Origin: Nocardia cyriacigeorgica
GTDB taxonomy: Bacteria; Actinomycetota; Actinomycetes; Mycobacteriales; Mycobacteriaceae
Direction: 5' to 3'
Assembly (NCBI RefSeq): GCF_005863245.1
Contig: NZ_VBUT01000004.1
Location: 1 to 64,000, forward strand
Length of the DNA: 64,000 nt
Both the position numbers and the translations under genes were made by a program. Shown one piece after another: positions 9,022 through 17,232 of this stretch; position 1 is the stretch's first letter, and each line of letters opens with the position of its first letter. The notes under the pieces are model-generated. The model did no database searches. It saw only the letters and a program-made list of their open reading frames with translations, and was not told the origin of the DNA.

Positions 9022-9411
9022 TCAGCTGAAGGACTCGGGACCGAAGCGGCCCCACGCCACGAAGGCGGCGAGGGCGAGGTAGACGAAGGTCAGCGCCACG
9101 AATTTGTACTGCTGGTAGCGGGCGTGGGTGAGCATCGCGCCGATCATCAGCAGAATCCAGCAGACCGCCGTCACCGCAACCATGACGGGCGCGATGTCGA
9201 GGACGGCGGGCAGAATCAGGCCGGCCGCGGCCAGGATTTCGACCACACCGAGGGTTTTGACGAAGCCGGCACTCGCGTGCTCGGTCCATCCACCGCCGGA
9301 CTTCGCGCCCAGTTCGTCGAGTTTGTCCTTGGGCATGAACGCTTTGGAGGCGCCACCGAACAGGGCGATGGCGGCCAGCAGTCCGGCGGAGATCCAGAGG
9401 GCGAGGTTCAT
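9022..9411 (-). CDS. DoxX family membrane protein
   Basis: 129 residues with four predicted transmembrane helices, starting MNLALWISAGLLAAIALFGG. The spacing of the helices and the KTLGVVEILAAAGLILP segment match DoxX-like proteins, small integral membrane proteins sometimes linked to redox or oxidative stress. AGGAG lies seven bases before the ATG. It appears monocistronic. Confidence 0.85.
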   Translation of the reverse strand: MNLALWISAGLLAAIALFGGASKAFMPKDKLDELGAKSGGGWTEHASAGFVKTLGVVEILAAAGLILPAVLDIAPVMVAVTAVCWILLMIGAMLTHARYQQYKFVALTFVYLALAAFVAWGRFGPESFS

Positions 9412-9568
9412 GAGCTTTCTCCTGACATGCGCGTGACCGGGCAGGGCCGGTCGTCGACGGAAGTTCCCGTCGGTGGAACCGATCGCGCATTAGATGACGC
9501 GCACCTGGAGGTTGTGACAGCTCCCTGACGTGATCTGGGTCATGCTTTCGCCGTGACGGCAGCTATGC

Positions 9569-9588
9569 GTATACGTATACTGCAAAGG
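9569..9588 (+). promoter_or_regulatory. Palindrome over a -10 element, probable leaderless promoter
   Basis: GTATACGTATAC (9569–9580) is a perfect 12-bp palindrome. Its end forms TATACT (9576–9581), a good -10 hexamer, seven bases before the GTG at 9588. This spacing implies transcription starts at or next to the start codon (leaderless mRNA), common in actinobacteria. The palindrome could be an operator blocking the promoter. Confidence 0.5.
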
Positions 9589-9878
9589 TGTTGGATCCCT
9601 TGAGCCTCGCTGTCGGCGGTGGCCTGGTACTCGTCGGCTGGGCTGTCGGTCGCTTCGCGCAGCGCCGGCCTCGACAGGCGAAGCAGATCAGCCCGCGCTG
9701 CGGTTGCGGGCACGACCTGGCATTGCACGATCGGTCCACCGGTAAATGCCACGCCGAGATCTCGCGTCGGGGCATGCACGGCATGCGGGAATGGGTGAGC
9801 TGCAACTGTCAGCGCTACACCGGACCCACCCCGCTCGAGGACGTTTTCGCGCCGCCGATTCTTCCGCCGGAATCCTGA
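9588..9878 (+). CDS. Small membrane-anchored cysteine-rich protein
   Basis: 96 residues from GTG. One N-terminal hydrophobic helix (LSLAVGGGLVLVGWAVGRF) is followed by a basic stretch and a Cys/His cluster, CGCGHDLALHDRSTGKCH and later SCNCQRYTG, which looks like a metal-binding knuckle on the cytoplasmic side. I do not recognise a named family. Start choice rests on the -10 element seven bases upstream rather than a ribosome binding site. Confidence 0.6.
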   Translation: MLDPLSLAVGGGLVLVGWAVGRFAQRRPRQAKQISPRCGCGHDLALHDRSTGKCHAEISRRGMHGMREWVSCNCQRYTGPTPLEDVFAPPILPPES

Positions 9879-10100
9879 CCGGACGCAGGTCCCGGGCGCG
9901 CACCCGGCTGTGCGAGGATGGAGTTACGTGACGGGAAGGATCCAGCCGTGACTATGGGCATGGTGTTAGGCGACCACGCTGCCGCGCTTCGAGCGGGACA
10001 GCGACCGTCAGTGCCCTCCTGGTGACACCCAGATAGCCTCGTCGCACTCCGGCTCGAAGCGTTGCTGAGCAAGCACCTTCGAACAGTTCTGGAGTACCTC

Positions 10101-11252
10101 ATGGCAATGGTCCAGTGGATCGAGGACGGCAGCGCCCGGTCCGCGCGCTGGCATTCGGAAAGCGATGCGCCCGCACCGGCTCGCGTTGTCGTCGTCGATG
10201 ATCGCACCACCGCGAAGTCGGCGTACCGCATGGCGCGCAATGGCATGGGGCTGTTGTGGCGCGGCGACTTTCACAACGCTCGCCAACTGTTGCGCGCGGT
10301 GGATCGACTACAGAGCTCGCGTTCCGGGCCTATCGGCGACGGTGCGGCGGAGCTGTTTCATCGTCATCGCGCCAAGCGCACTGAACGGGCACGGGTGCTG
10401 GGCCGCCTGATGGTGCTGCTCGAGCCCGACCATTCACTGCTGCTGCGCCGGGCCCCCGATGTACGGGCGGCCTGCGATCACGCCTACGGCGCCGCCGATG
10501 AGAGCACGTGTGTGTCGTTGACCGAACTGCTCGGGGTGATCGGTGCCTACCAGTGGCATCAGCGGGGCGTCGAGATCGAGGCACTGGGTGCGCGTATTCA
10601 TCCTGCGTACGGCGTGTTCTCACCGGTGCGCGGTGAGTACATCGACCTCGTCGCCGAGATGCCGTTCAGCCCGGGTGGCACACCCGCGAAGGTATTCGAT
10701 CTCGGTACCGGGACCGGGGTGCTCGCCGCCGTCCTCGCACGTCGCGGGGCACGACACGTGGTGGGCACCGATATCAATCCGCGCGCGGTGGACTGCGCCT
10801 CGGCGAATATGCGGCGACTCGGGTTCGCCGACCGGGTACACATCATCGAGGCCGACCTGTGGCCGAGTGGACGCGCCGACCTGGTGGTGTGCAACCCGCC
10901 CTGGCTGCCCGCGCAGCCGAGCTCGGATCTGGAGCTCGGCATCTACGACCCGGATTCCGATGTGCTGCACCGTTTCCTGGACGGTCTCGCCGCACATCTC
11001 ACCCCTGCCGGTGAGGGCTGGCTGGTGCTGTCCGATCTCGCCGAACACCTCGGACTGCGCACCCGCGACGCATTGCCCGCCCGGATCGCAGCGGCCGGAC
11101 TGCGCGTCGTGAGCAGGCACGACACGCAGCCACGGCATGCTCGCGCGACCGATGCCGCCGACCCGCTGCACGAGGCGCGCAGGCGTGAAGTCACCTCGCT
11201 GTGGAGGTTGGTGCGCGACGAGGCGGCATCCGCGGCACGCGGGTGGCGGTGA
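10101..11252 (+). CDS. Class I SAM-dependent methyltransferase, PrmC/HemK-like
   Basis: 383 residues from the ATG at 10101, with GGAG six bases upstream. The C-terminal Rossmann methyltransferase shows motif I VFDLGTGTGVLAAVLARRGA, the acidic motif II end VVGTDINPRAV, and VVCNPPWLP. The NPPW/Y motif is typical of N-methyltransferases such as PrmC (glutamine in release factors) and small rRNA methylases. The N-terminal 150 residues are helical and may bind substrate. The substrate is not predictable from sequence. It is convergent with the next gene, with a two-base gap. Confidence 0.8.
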   Translation: MAMVQWIEDGSARSARWHSESDAPAPARVVVVDDRTTAKSAYRMARNGMGLLWRGDFHNARQLLRAVDRLQSSRSGPIGDGAAELFHRHRAKRTERARVLGRLMVLLEPDHSLLLRRAPDVRAACDHAYGAADESTCVSLTELLGVIGAYQWHQRGVEIEALGARIHPAYGVFSPVRGEYIDLVAEMPFSPGGTPAKVFDLGTGTGVLAAVLARRGARHVVGTDINPRAVDCASANMRRLGFADRVHIIEADLWPSGRADLVVCNPPWLPAQPSSDLELGIYDPDSDVLHRFLDGLAAHLTPAGEGWLVLSDLAEHLGLRTRDALPARIAAAGLRVVSRHDTQPRHARATDAADPLHEARRREVTSLWRLVRDEAASAARGWR

Positions 11253-11254
11253 AC

Positions 11255-11677
11255 TCAGCCGCAGTGCTCTGGCGTGTTGTTCCCCCAGGCGGCGGTGAAG
11301 CCGTTGTGCTGCGCGTCACCGCCCCACCTGATGCACTTGCCGGCGGCATCGACCTTGACCGGACCGGCGTAGTACGCGTACTGGCCGAAATCGACCACCG
11401 GGTTCCCACCCCACAGTCCCACGTCGGCCCCTGTCCAGGTCTTCTTGCCGATGTCGATCCGCTTCCAGGTGACGACGCAGTTCGTCCGGCCGTTGTAGAG
11501 CAGGTAGACCGTGGCGAAATTCTTCAGGTCATGGGTGTCGATCACGTGGTAGCTGCCACCACCGCACGCGGCGACCGGGGACGATGCCGCATTGGCCGGG
11601 GCGGCCGCGGTCAGCGATCCCGCGAGAATCGCTGCCAGAGCGAGGCCGAGCCGGGCCCCATAGTTGATCACGCGCAT
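11255..11677 (-). CDS. Secreted protein similar to spore-associated protein A
   Basis: 140 residues with a clear Sec signal peptide (MRVINYGARLGLALAAILAG...APANA, cleavage near residue 30). The mature part has paired cysteines and the pattern NCVVTW...QYAYYAGPVKVDAAGKCIRWGG, which resembles Streptomyces spore-associated protein A. The biochemical role of that family is unknown. It probably acts outside the cell. Confidence 0.7.
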   Translation of the reverse strand: MRVINYGARLGLALAAILAGSLTAAAPANAASSPVAACGGGSYHVIDTHDLKNFATVYLLYNGRTNCVVTWKRIDIGKKTWTGADVGLWGGNPVVDFGQYAYYAGPVKVDAAGKCIRWGGDAQHNGFTAAWGNNTPEHCG

Positions 11678-11904
11678 CGTTCGAACTTCCCTTCACACGA
11701 ACCGATTCACCGCGGCGACCCGACGTGGGCGGCCGGTTACCGTATGGCAATCGGTGAACAAGGCACATCCTGCCCCGGGTCGACGGAATGAAGTTCCCAG
11801 CGGTGGATGGTGGTCGGCGGGTACGTCGCCTCATCCAGCCGCGCGCGAATCCGGTTGTACCGACGTGTAGGTGTCGATCGTTCGCCGTCCGTGCCGGCCG
11901 GGGC

Positions 11905-12462
11905 TCAGTGGTAGAAGCACACCAGGTCGCTGCCGCCTTCGACGCAGGTGTTGGCCCATGCGCGTAGTTCGGTGATGGAATCGACCAGGTACGTCTCCTC
12001 GATGGTGGACAGGTCGGCGGCATTCAGGGATTCGGCCAGGGGTTTCAGTTCGGCCAGAGTGAGGTGGCCGATGCAGGGGAAGTCGTCGATCGGGGGAAGA
12101 TCGACCGGGGAGCCGGAGTAGATGAGGTCGGTGGGGTCGAAGGCGACATCGACGGAACGCAGCGCCGCGCCAACGGCATCGAACCCGGACGTGCGGATCG
12201 GGTACCAGTGACCATTGGGTAGCCAGCCGCCGAATCGCTCGCACAGCACCTTCAGTGCGTAACCGTAAGCCCAGCCTTCGGAACCGGTGGGCTCCTGGGC
12301 GAAGAACAGCTCGCGTAGGGCCGTGCGGACTGCCGGCTCGTCGAGGGAATGCGCGTGTACCTGCGTCATCCAGTCGAAGAACTCCTCCGGCTCGGAGGTG
12401 AATGTGGACGGTGCGAGGAGATGCTTCACCTCGACCGAATACGCCATGATCCCGTATCCCAC
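11905..12462 (-). CDS. DUF7691-like hypothetical protein
   Basis: 185 residues from GTG, with GGGAG upstream; an in-frame ATG lies five codons in. The opening GYGIMAYSVEVKHLLA and the segment WAYGYALKVLCERFGGWLPN match a family of soluble actinobacterial proteins of unknown function. No catalytic motif is evident. It is transcribed away from the XRE/DUF397 operon across a 415-base intergenic region. Confidence 0.6.
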   Translation of the reverse strand: MGYGIMAYSVEVKHLLAPSTFTSEPEEFFDWMTQVHAHSLDEPAVRTALRELFFAQEPTGSEGWAYGYALKVLCERFGGWLPNGHWYPIRTSGFDAVGAALRSVDVAFDPTDLIYSGSPVDLPPIDDFPCIGHLTLAELKPLAESLNAADLSTIEETYLVDSITELRAWANTCVEGGSDLVCFYH

Positions 12463-12877
12463 CCCATGACTCCCGTCTTATCGATCAACGATGCGGCGCG
12501 GTAGTGCGCCGTTCGTGATGCCGACTCTATCGGGTGGGTCCGACAAGTTGTGGCTGCTCGGCCGTCACCCGAATAGTTTTTTGTGACAACCAGTTACAGC
12601 GAAGGCGACGGAATATTCAACGGTTGAATATTTCATCCTTGAACTCCAATCCTTTTGCGTAAGAGCGGGTTTCGACTGATGCCAGGGTGCTATAGTGGGT
12701 TCGGGGTTGTTGGGGCGGTATCTGGTGTTGATCAGCGAACCATCTGCGGTGGGTGTGTTGTGCCGGGCGGAGGACCGTAGGGTCCGGGTCGTGTAAACGC
12801 CCAGCATGGCTTCCACCGCAGTGTCATTGCTCTACCCGTTTGCGGGTCGAATGGCCCGCCCTCGATGGGGAGGATCC
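12463..12877. other. 415-base intergenic region between divergent genes
   Basis: AT-rich in its centre (12570–12700) compared with the flanks. It holds the inverted repeat at 12612–12632 and presumably the divergent promoters. Short reading frames here (for example 12565–12816 on the reverse strand) show no coding signature. Confidence 0.5.
12612..12632. promoter_or_regulatory. Perfect 10-1-10 inverted repeat, probable operator
   Basis: AATATTCAAC, one base, then GTTGAATATT. It is embedded in locally AT-rich DNA upstream of the XRE regulator gene and downstream of the divergent DUF7691 promoter. The half-sites suit a dimeric helix-turn-helix protein. Confidence 0.5.
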
Positions 12878-13753
12878 ATGCAGGACACCACTTTGCCGCG
12901 CCGCCGACTCGGCAGCTACCTGATGGACTGGCGCAGCCGCGCCGGGCTCAGCCAGCCGCAGGCAGCAGCGCTACTCGGTATCGGCTCCACCACGTTGTGG
13001 CGGCTGGAACACGGACACAACGACAGAGTCAACATCGGCCACATCGAAGCGGCCTGCGAGCTGTACGGGGTGCCCGAACACCTCGTCGCCGCCTACGTCG
13101 GCCTGGCGCGGCAGGCGAGCGAGAAGAGCTGGTGGCATGAGTTCGGGGATCTGATTCCCGAGACGTTCGACGTGTATATGGGGATGGAAGGGGCGGCGCA
13201 GAAGTTCATCTCGCATCACGTGGAGTTGGTGCCGGGGATTGTGCAGACGGCGGACTACACGCGGGCGTTGGTTCGGGAGGCGCTGCCCGACGAGACTCCC
13301 GCCGAACACGAACGGCGGGTGCAGATGCGTCAGTACCGACAGATGATTGTCACCCGGAAGCGGCACCCGGTGGAAGTCCAAGTCGTGCTGCACGAATCGG
13401 TCCTGCGCCGCACGATCGGCGACGGGAAGACCATGGCGGTCCAGCTCAAGCGACTCGCAGACCTGAGCACGCGGCCGAACGTCAGCATCCGAATCATGCC
13501 CATCGGAGCCGGAATACCCGGGGGCCGGGCAGTCGGACAGTTCACGATCCTCGAGTTCGGCGCCAATCGTGCCGGAGTTCCGGCGGAGCCGCCGGTGGTC
13601 TACGTGCCCGGGCTGGTCGGTGACATGTATTTCGAGAAGCCCAAGGATGTGCACCGGTACCATCAGGTGTACAAGGCATTCGAGGATTCCGCTTTGGATG
13701 CCGTGGACAGCAGGGGCCTGCTCCGCCAGGTAGCAAAGGAGTTTCTACAGTGA
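12878..13753 (+). CDS. XRE-type regulator with DUF5753 domain
   Basis: 291 residues from the ATG at 12878 (GGGGAGG four bases upstream). Residues 12–60 form an XRE helix-turn-helix (LGSYLMDWRSRAGLSQPQAA...TTLWRLEHG). The remainder is the DUF5753 sensor region, including VPGIVQTADYTRAL and RIMPIGAGIPGG. Regulators of this kind pair with small DUF397 proteins in actinobacteria (WhiJ-type systems controlling development or secondary metabolism). Here the partner follows with a GTGA overlap. Confidence 0.93.
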   Translation: MQDTTLPRRRLGSYLMDWRSRAGLSQPQAAALLGIGSTTLWRLEHGHNDRVNIGHIEAACELYGVPEHLVAAYVGLARQASEKSWWHEFGDLIPETFDVYMGMEGAAQKFISHHVELVPGIVQTADYTRALVREALPDETPAEHERRVQMRQYRQMIVTRKRHPVEVQVVLHESVLRRTIGDGKTMAVQLKRLADLSTRPNVSIRIMPIGAGIPGGRAVGQFTILEFGANRAGVPAEPPVVYVPGLVGDMYFEKPKDVHRYHQVYKAFEDSALDAVDSRGLLRQVAKEFLQ

Positions 13754-13956
13754 ACAAAGACCTATCTGACGCCCGTTGGTTCAAGAGCAGCCGCAGCGAC
13801 GCCGTCAAGGACTGCGTGGAGGTCGCGTTCCTCGATTCCGGGTTGGTCGGTGTGCGCGACTCCAAGAACCCGAGTGGCGGGGCACTCGTCTTCGGGCCGG
13901 GTGAGTGGGAAGCCTTCACCGCTGGAGTGGCGGGCGGCAAGTTCAGCCGTCGGTAG
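13750..13956 (+). CDS. DUF397 protein, first copy
   Basis: 68 residues from GTG, overlapping the regulator stop codon by four bases. It has the DUF397 signature ARWFKSSRSD, CVEVAF, GVRDSKNPSG and a C-terminal FGPGEWEAFTAGVAGGKF. Family members work with the preceding XRE/DUF5753 regulator, probably as a modulator or antitoxin-like partner. Translational coupling is strongly indicated. Confidence 0.93.
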   Translation: MNKDLSDARWFKSSRSDAVKDCVEVAFLDSGLVGVRDSKNPSGGALVFGPGEWEAFTAGVAGGKFSRR

Positions 13957-13976
13957 CACTCGGAAAGGTCTCGACC

Positions 13977-14183
13977 GTGAACAAAGACCTATCCGGCGCC
14001 CGCTGGTTCAAGAGCAAGCACAGCGACGCGTCAACCGAGTGCGTAGAAGTCGCCTTCGCCGACGGAGGCCTGGTGGGTGTCCGCGACTCCAAGAACCCGA
14101 GTGGAGGAGCGCTCGTCTTCGGGCCCGGTGAGTGGGAAGCCTTTACCGCCGGAGTGGCGGGCGGCAAGTTCAGCCACCGGTAG
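13977..14183 (+). CDS. DUF397 protein, second copy
   Basis: Same length as the upstream copy and differing at nine of 68 positions; residues 31–66 are identical. Differences cluster in the N-terminal half (KHSDASTE versus SRSDAVKD), the part most likely to determine partner specificity. It starts 20 bases after the first copy stops, so it is a recent tandem duplication within one operon. Confidence 0.92.
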   Translation: MNKDLSGARWFKSKHSDASTECVEVAFADGGLVGVRDSKNPSGGALVFGPGEWEAFTAGVAGGKFSHR

Positions 14184-14213
14184 TCGGCGGCGAGTTCGAT
14201 TCTCACTGATACG

Positions 14214-14251
14214 CGTCGAGTCCTGAGCAGCAGACTGCCCAGGACTCGACG
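14214..14251 (+). terminator. Terminator of the XRE–DUF397 operon
   Basis: CGTCGAGTCCTG (14214–14225) and CAGGACTCGACG (14240–14251) form a perfect 12-bp stem with a 14-base loop, 31 bases after the last stop codon. No U-tract follows, as is usual in high-GC actinobacteria. Confidence 0.75.
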
Positions 14252-14303
14252 CTCCACTCCACTCCCGTCACCCAAACAACCCAGCGCCTCTCTCGGCGCT
14301 CAT

Positions 14304-14370
14304 ACTTCGCACACCTTGTGGTCACTCAGCGGGGACCGGAACGTGTGCGAAGTCGCCACAACCTATGCGA
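14304..14370. repeat. Intergenic palindromic repeat, family 1 copy A
   Basis: ACTTCGCACAC (14304–14314) is the exact reverse complement of GTGTGCGAAGT (14343–14353). The shared 17-mer CGCCACAACCTATGCGA (14354–14370) follows directly. The same 17-mer recurs at 15691 and 18083. Confidence 0.8.
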
Positions 14371-14473
14371 TGGGTGGGGCGGCTGGGCGTGCGGCAAGCG
14401 TTTGGCCGCTGGGGTGCCGAACGGCTGACGCGGGACGAATTCCTGCCGTCCGGCCAGCGAGGCTCAACGCGGT

Positions 14474-14875
14474 CTAGCCCTGCGGAATATCCTGTCCGGC
14501 CTGCGTAACCCGCTGCCCTGTGCCCTGGTCGGTCTCGGTCAGGTTCGCAATCGACTTCGCGACGACCTGCTGTATCAGCTTGACGGTCTCGATGTGCTCC
14601 AGGATGACCGATCTGATCGACTGGTTCGGTCCGCTGCCCTTCTCAGTGAACTTGTCCCGAAGAGCTTCTCCTGAAGGGAATGACCCGAACCCATCGACGC
14701 GCTCAATGCTGTTGGTCGCGATGAAGATGTCATCGAGCTTCGCCAGATAATCCAGGCAGACCTTGTCAAGCCCGGCTCCCACGTCAGGGTCTAGGGTCAG
14801 CTCACCCGCGTTTGCTTGATCGAGGAGTTGACGCCATTGTTGGGGGTCTGCGCCGCCCAGGTCGAGAATGCTCAC
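14474..14875 (-). CDS. Hypothetical helical protein in a type VII secretion accessory locus
   Basis: 133 residues from GTG. It is mostly helical with no signal peptide or membrane segment. It begins SILDLGGADPQQWRQLLDQA and ends in a glutamine-rich tail. Size and the seven-base gap to the upstream lipoprotein gene suggest co-transcription. The neighbouring PPE-like and EspG genes suggest a role in or near type VII secretion, but no motif such as WxG is present. Confidence 0.6.
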   Translation of the reverse strand: MSILDLGGADPQQWRQLLDQANAGELTLDPDVGAGLDKVCLDYLAKLDDIFIATNSIERVDGFGSFPSGEALRDKFTEKGSGPNQSIRSVILEHIETVKLIQQVVAKSIANLTETDQGTGQRVTQAGQDIPQG

Positions 14876-14882
14876 GCCGGTC

Positions 14883-15518
14883 TCACTTCTCAGGGAGCGA
14901 CGAAGCCAACTCGGATGTGTGGCGTTTGACTACCCCGCAGGGGTCTTCCTTGGCGCCGATAGACGGTCTGGCCACGACACTGAACATCACCACCCCCTGC
15001 TCGAGTCCGACCGCAATATCGCATGACAGTTCGCTTCCCGCGCCGGTCGTCCGATACTGGACCGCCTGATGGGATCCCACGGTGGTCGATGTGAAGTCAG
15101 TGAAGTCATCACGGGCCTTGACCTCGTCCAAGGTCGGCTCCCCAGAGAAGATTGTCAACGAGTACCAGCCGGCAGATGCCTTCCATGAGCAGACCTCCCA
15201 GCCCGCATCGCCGAAATCCACCTTCGCGATGCCGGGCTCCTTGGACGCGGGGTCCAGCCCGGTCCCGCTGACGGCCGATTCCGGCAGCGCACACGGATCC
15301 CACAGCGCCCCCTCGTCCGGCTTCGCGCTCGTGCTGACCGCGGCACTCCCGGTCTCCGAGGTCTGCCCGCTGTCCGGGCTAGTCGCCGTGCTCTCCACCG
15401 CCGTCGGCGACCCCTCGGTCGACCCCGAGCACCCGGCAACCCCCAGCACCACTGCCGCGAGCAGCACGGCCCCGCGTACACGCCCGGCGCGACGGAACCC
15501 TCTGTTATCCACGGACAC
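14883..15518 (-). CDS. DUF3558-type lipoprotein
   Basis: 211 residues. The GTG at 15518 has a GGGGG motif five bases upstream and places the lipobox LGVAGC (Cys about residue 30) correctly behind a basic N-terminus and hydrophobic core. A Ser/Thr-rich spacer then leads to the DUF3558 fold: WDPCALPESAV, GWEVCSWKAS and CGVVKRHTSELASSLP, with the conserved cysteine pattern. These are cell-envelope lipoproteins found near type VII secretion genes in Nocardia and Mycobacterium. A longer reading frame to 15698 is not supported. Confidence 0.85.
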   Translation of the reverse strand: MSVDNRGFRRAGRVRGAVLLAAVVLGVAGCSGSTEGSPTAVESTATSPDSGQTSETGSAAVSTSAKPDEGALWDPCALPESAVSGTGLDPASKEPGIAKVDFGDAGWEVCSWKASAGWYSLTIFSGEPTLDEVKARDDFTDFTSTTVGSHQAVQYRTTGAGSELSCDIAVGLEQGVVMFSVVARPSIGAKEDPCGVVKRHTSELASSLPEK

Positions 15519-15641
15519 GCAGCCCCCTTCTGTACCCACACGGACCGCCGGACCGCCCACCGGCCGACCCGAGCGCCACACTCCCCCGCACGCTACCGCC
15601 CACCCCGACCCCCAACAACCCCGCCCGCCACCCGCGGTCGT

Positions 15642-15707
15642 ACTTCGCACACCTTCTGGCGTTTTTGGCGGGTCAGAAGGTATGCGAACTCGCCACAACC
15701 TATGCGA
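15642..15707. repeat. Intergenic palindromic repeat, family 1 copy B
   Basis: ACTTCGCACACCTTCTG (15642–15658) pairs with CAGAAGGTATGCGAACT (15674–15690) at 15 of 17 positions. The shared 17-mer CGCCACAACCTATGCGA follows at 15691–15707. It lies in the 310-base divergent region between the lipoprotein and PPE-like genes. Confidence 0.8.
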
Positions 15708-15828
15708 CCGGACGGTGCGGGGGTGCGGGGGCGGATGGTGGGCTGGGGTTTCGGGTGAATGGACGTTGGTTTCGTCCTGTCGCGGTTGGTAGCGTGTATC
15801 GAACGGCGCACGAGCAGGGCGGGGTGGG

Positions 15829-17160
15829 ATGAGCGACGACTACGAGGAGTACCGGCGCAAGGTCATCGATGCGCAGCGGCAATGGAATTACGACCGGTCG
15901 GCGATCTACCTCGGGACGGCGATCGTTGCCTCCAACTTCGACGGTGACTTCGAAGATCCGCGGATTCAGGGGCCGGATGACTACGATTCGATGACCCTCG
16001 CCCAGATGGTGCAGAAGGTCAACGATATGAAGCCAGACATCGTTGATGCCGCGGGGGAGGTCTGGTGGCAGATCAGCAATGACATCGAAGCCGCTGCCAC
16101 AGCGTTCAATACCGAGTTCGAGAAGACTGTCACCGCCGGTGCGAATGGGAAGACCGCCTGGTCCGGCGCTTCCGGCGCCGCAGCCGTGAAGGCCGTGAAT
16201 GACTACACGACGCGCACGGAATCGCTGCACATTGCCGCGCACCTGGTCGGTAACAAGCTGAAAGAAATGGTGACCGGCCTGCATCAGACGAAAGCGCTGA
16301 TGCCGACCGCCGAACCGCCGAAAGACCTGGACGGCAAGGTGCTTCCGCCCGACGGGATCATGAAGGAAGGCGACTACACCACCGAAGAAGCCGAGGACGA
16401 GGGGCGGCGGATTCTGCGCACCGTCTACGGGCAGGTCGCGCATCAGACCGACCACGGTGTTCCGGTGCTGCCCGCCGCGCCGAAGGTCGTCGACGACGGG
16501 CCGAACCAGCCCTACGTTCCGCCCGGCGAAGGCGGGGGCGACAACGGCGGCGGTGGTGGCGAAAACGGCGGCGGCGCGGGTGAAACCGGTGGCGGCACCG
16601 GCGAAACCGGCGGCGGCGAGGAGACCGGCGGCGGGACGAGCACCGAGCCGGAGGACACCGGCACCACCGCGGCGAGCACCGAAACCCAGAGCACGCCACA
16701 AACAACCACCAGCACGCCGACCGATACCTCGCGAGCGGCCACGACCGGAACCACCGGCACGCCCACCGGCACCGGGTACGTACCCGGCGGATCGGGACGT
16801 TCGGGTTCGGGTGCCGGATTCCCCGGGCGCGGCGGCGGATCGGGTGGCGGCGGATCGGCCGGCGGAAGCGGCCAACCGGGAGCCGGGCGCAGCTTGCCCG
16901 GCGGTGGGCAGCCTCAGTCGGGGGCCGCGCCCGCGGCGGCCGCGGCTGGACGTGGTGGAGCCGCCGGAGCCGGGCGCGCCGGTATGGGCGGCATGCCGAT
17001 GGGCGGTATGGGTGGGGCCGGGCGCGGTGGCGGTCAGGACGAGGAGAAGTCGGGGCAGTCGGGGATCAAGGAATACCTGGTCACCCAGGAACACGGTGAG
17101 GAACTCACCGGGCTGGGGTCGATGCCCAAAACCGTTCCACCGGTGATCGGCGGGGAATGA
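15829..17160 (+). CDS. PPE-like type VII secretion substrate with Gly-rich C-terminus
   Basis: 443 residues. The helical N-terminal domain (about 1–210) resembles PPE/WXG100-type proteins: long amphipathic helices, an EVWWQISNDIEAAATAFNTE segment, and a helix-turn near TAWSGASGAAAVKAV. From about 230 it becomes Gly/Thr/Ser-rich (GENGGG, TSTPTDTS, RGGGSGGGG). It ends with a conserved-looking EYLVTQEHGEELTGLGSMP. No Sec signal. EspG, the specific chaperone for such proteins, is encoded directly downstream, which supports export by an ESX system. No WXG100 partner or ESX core component is in this window. Confidence 0.72.
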   Translation: MSDDYEEYRRKVIDAQRQWNYDRSAIYLGTAIVASNFDGDFEDPRIQGPDDYDSMTLAQMVQKVNDMKPDIVDAAGEVWWQISNDIEAAATAFNTEFEKTVTAGANGKTAWSGASGAAAVKAVNDYTTRTESLHIAAHLVGNKLKEMVTGLHQTKALMPTAEPPKDLDGKVLPPDGIMKEGDYTTEEAEDEGRRILRTVYGQVAHQTDHGVPVLPAAPKVVDDGPNQPYVPPGEGGGDNGGGGGENGGGAGETGGGTGETGGGEETGGGTSTEPEDTGTTAASTETQSTPQTTTSTPTDTSRAATTGTTGTPTGTGYVPGGSGRSGSGAGFPGRGGGSGGGGSAGGSGQPGAGRSLPGGGQPQSGAAPAAAAAGRGGAAGAGRAGMGGMPMGGMGGAGRGGGQDEEKSGQSGIKEYLVTQEHGEELTGLGSMPKTVPPVIGGE

Positions 17161-17232
17161 ACCGGATGAGCGAGCGAACCATCGACGTACCTGTGCCCCT
17201 TTCCAACGCCGAGTCGGCCCATCGGGGCTGTC

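Noticed and set aside
12565..12816. 83-codon reverse reading frame in the XRE upstream region
   Set aside because: No ribosome binding site, no homologous features, and it covers an operator-like palindrome.
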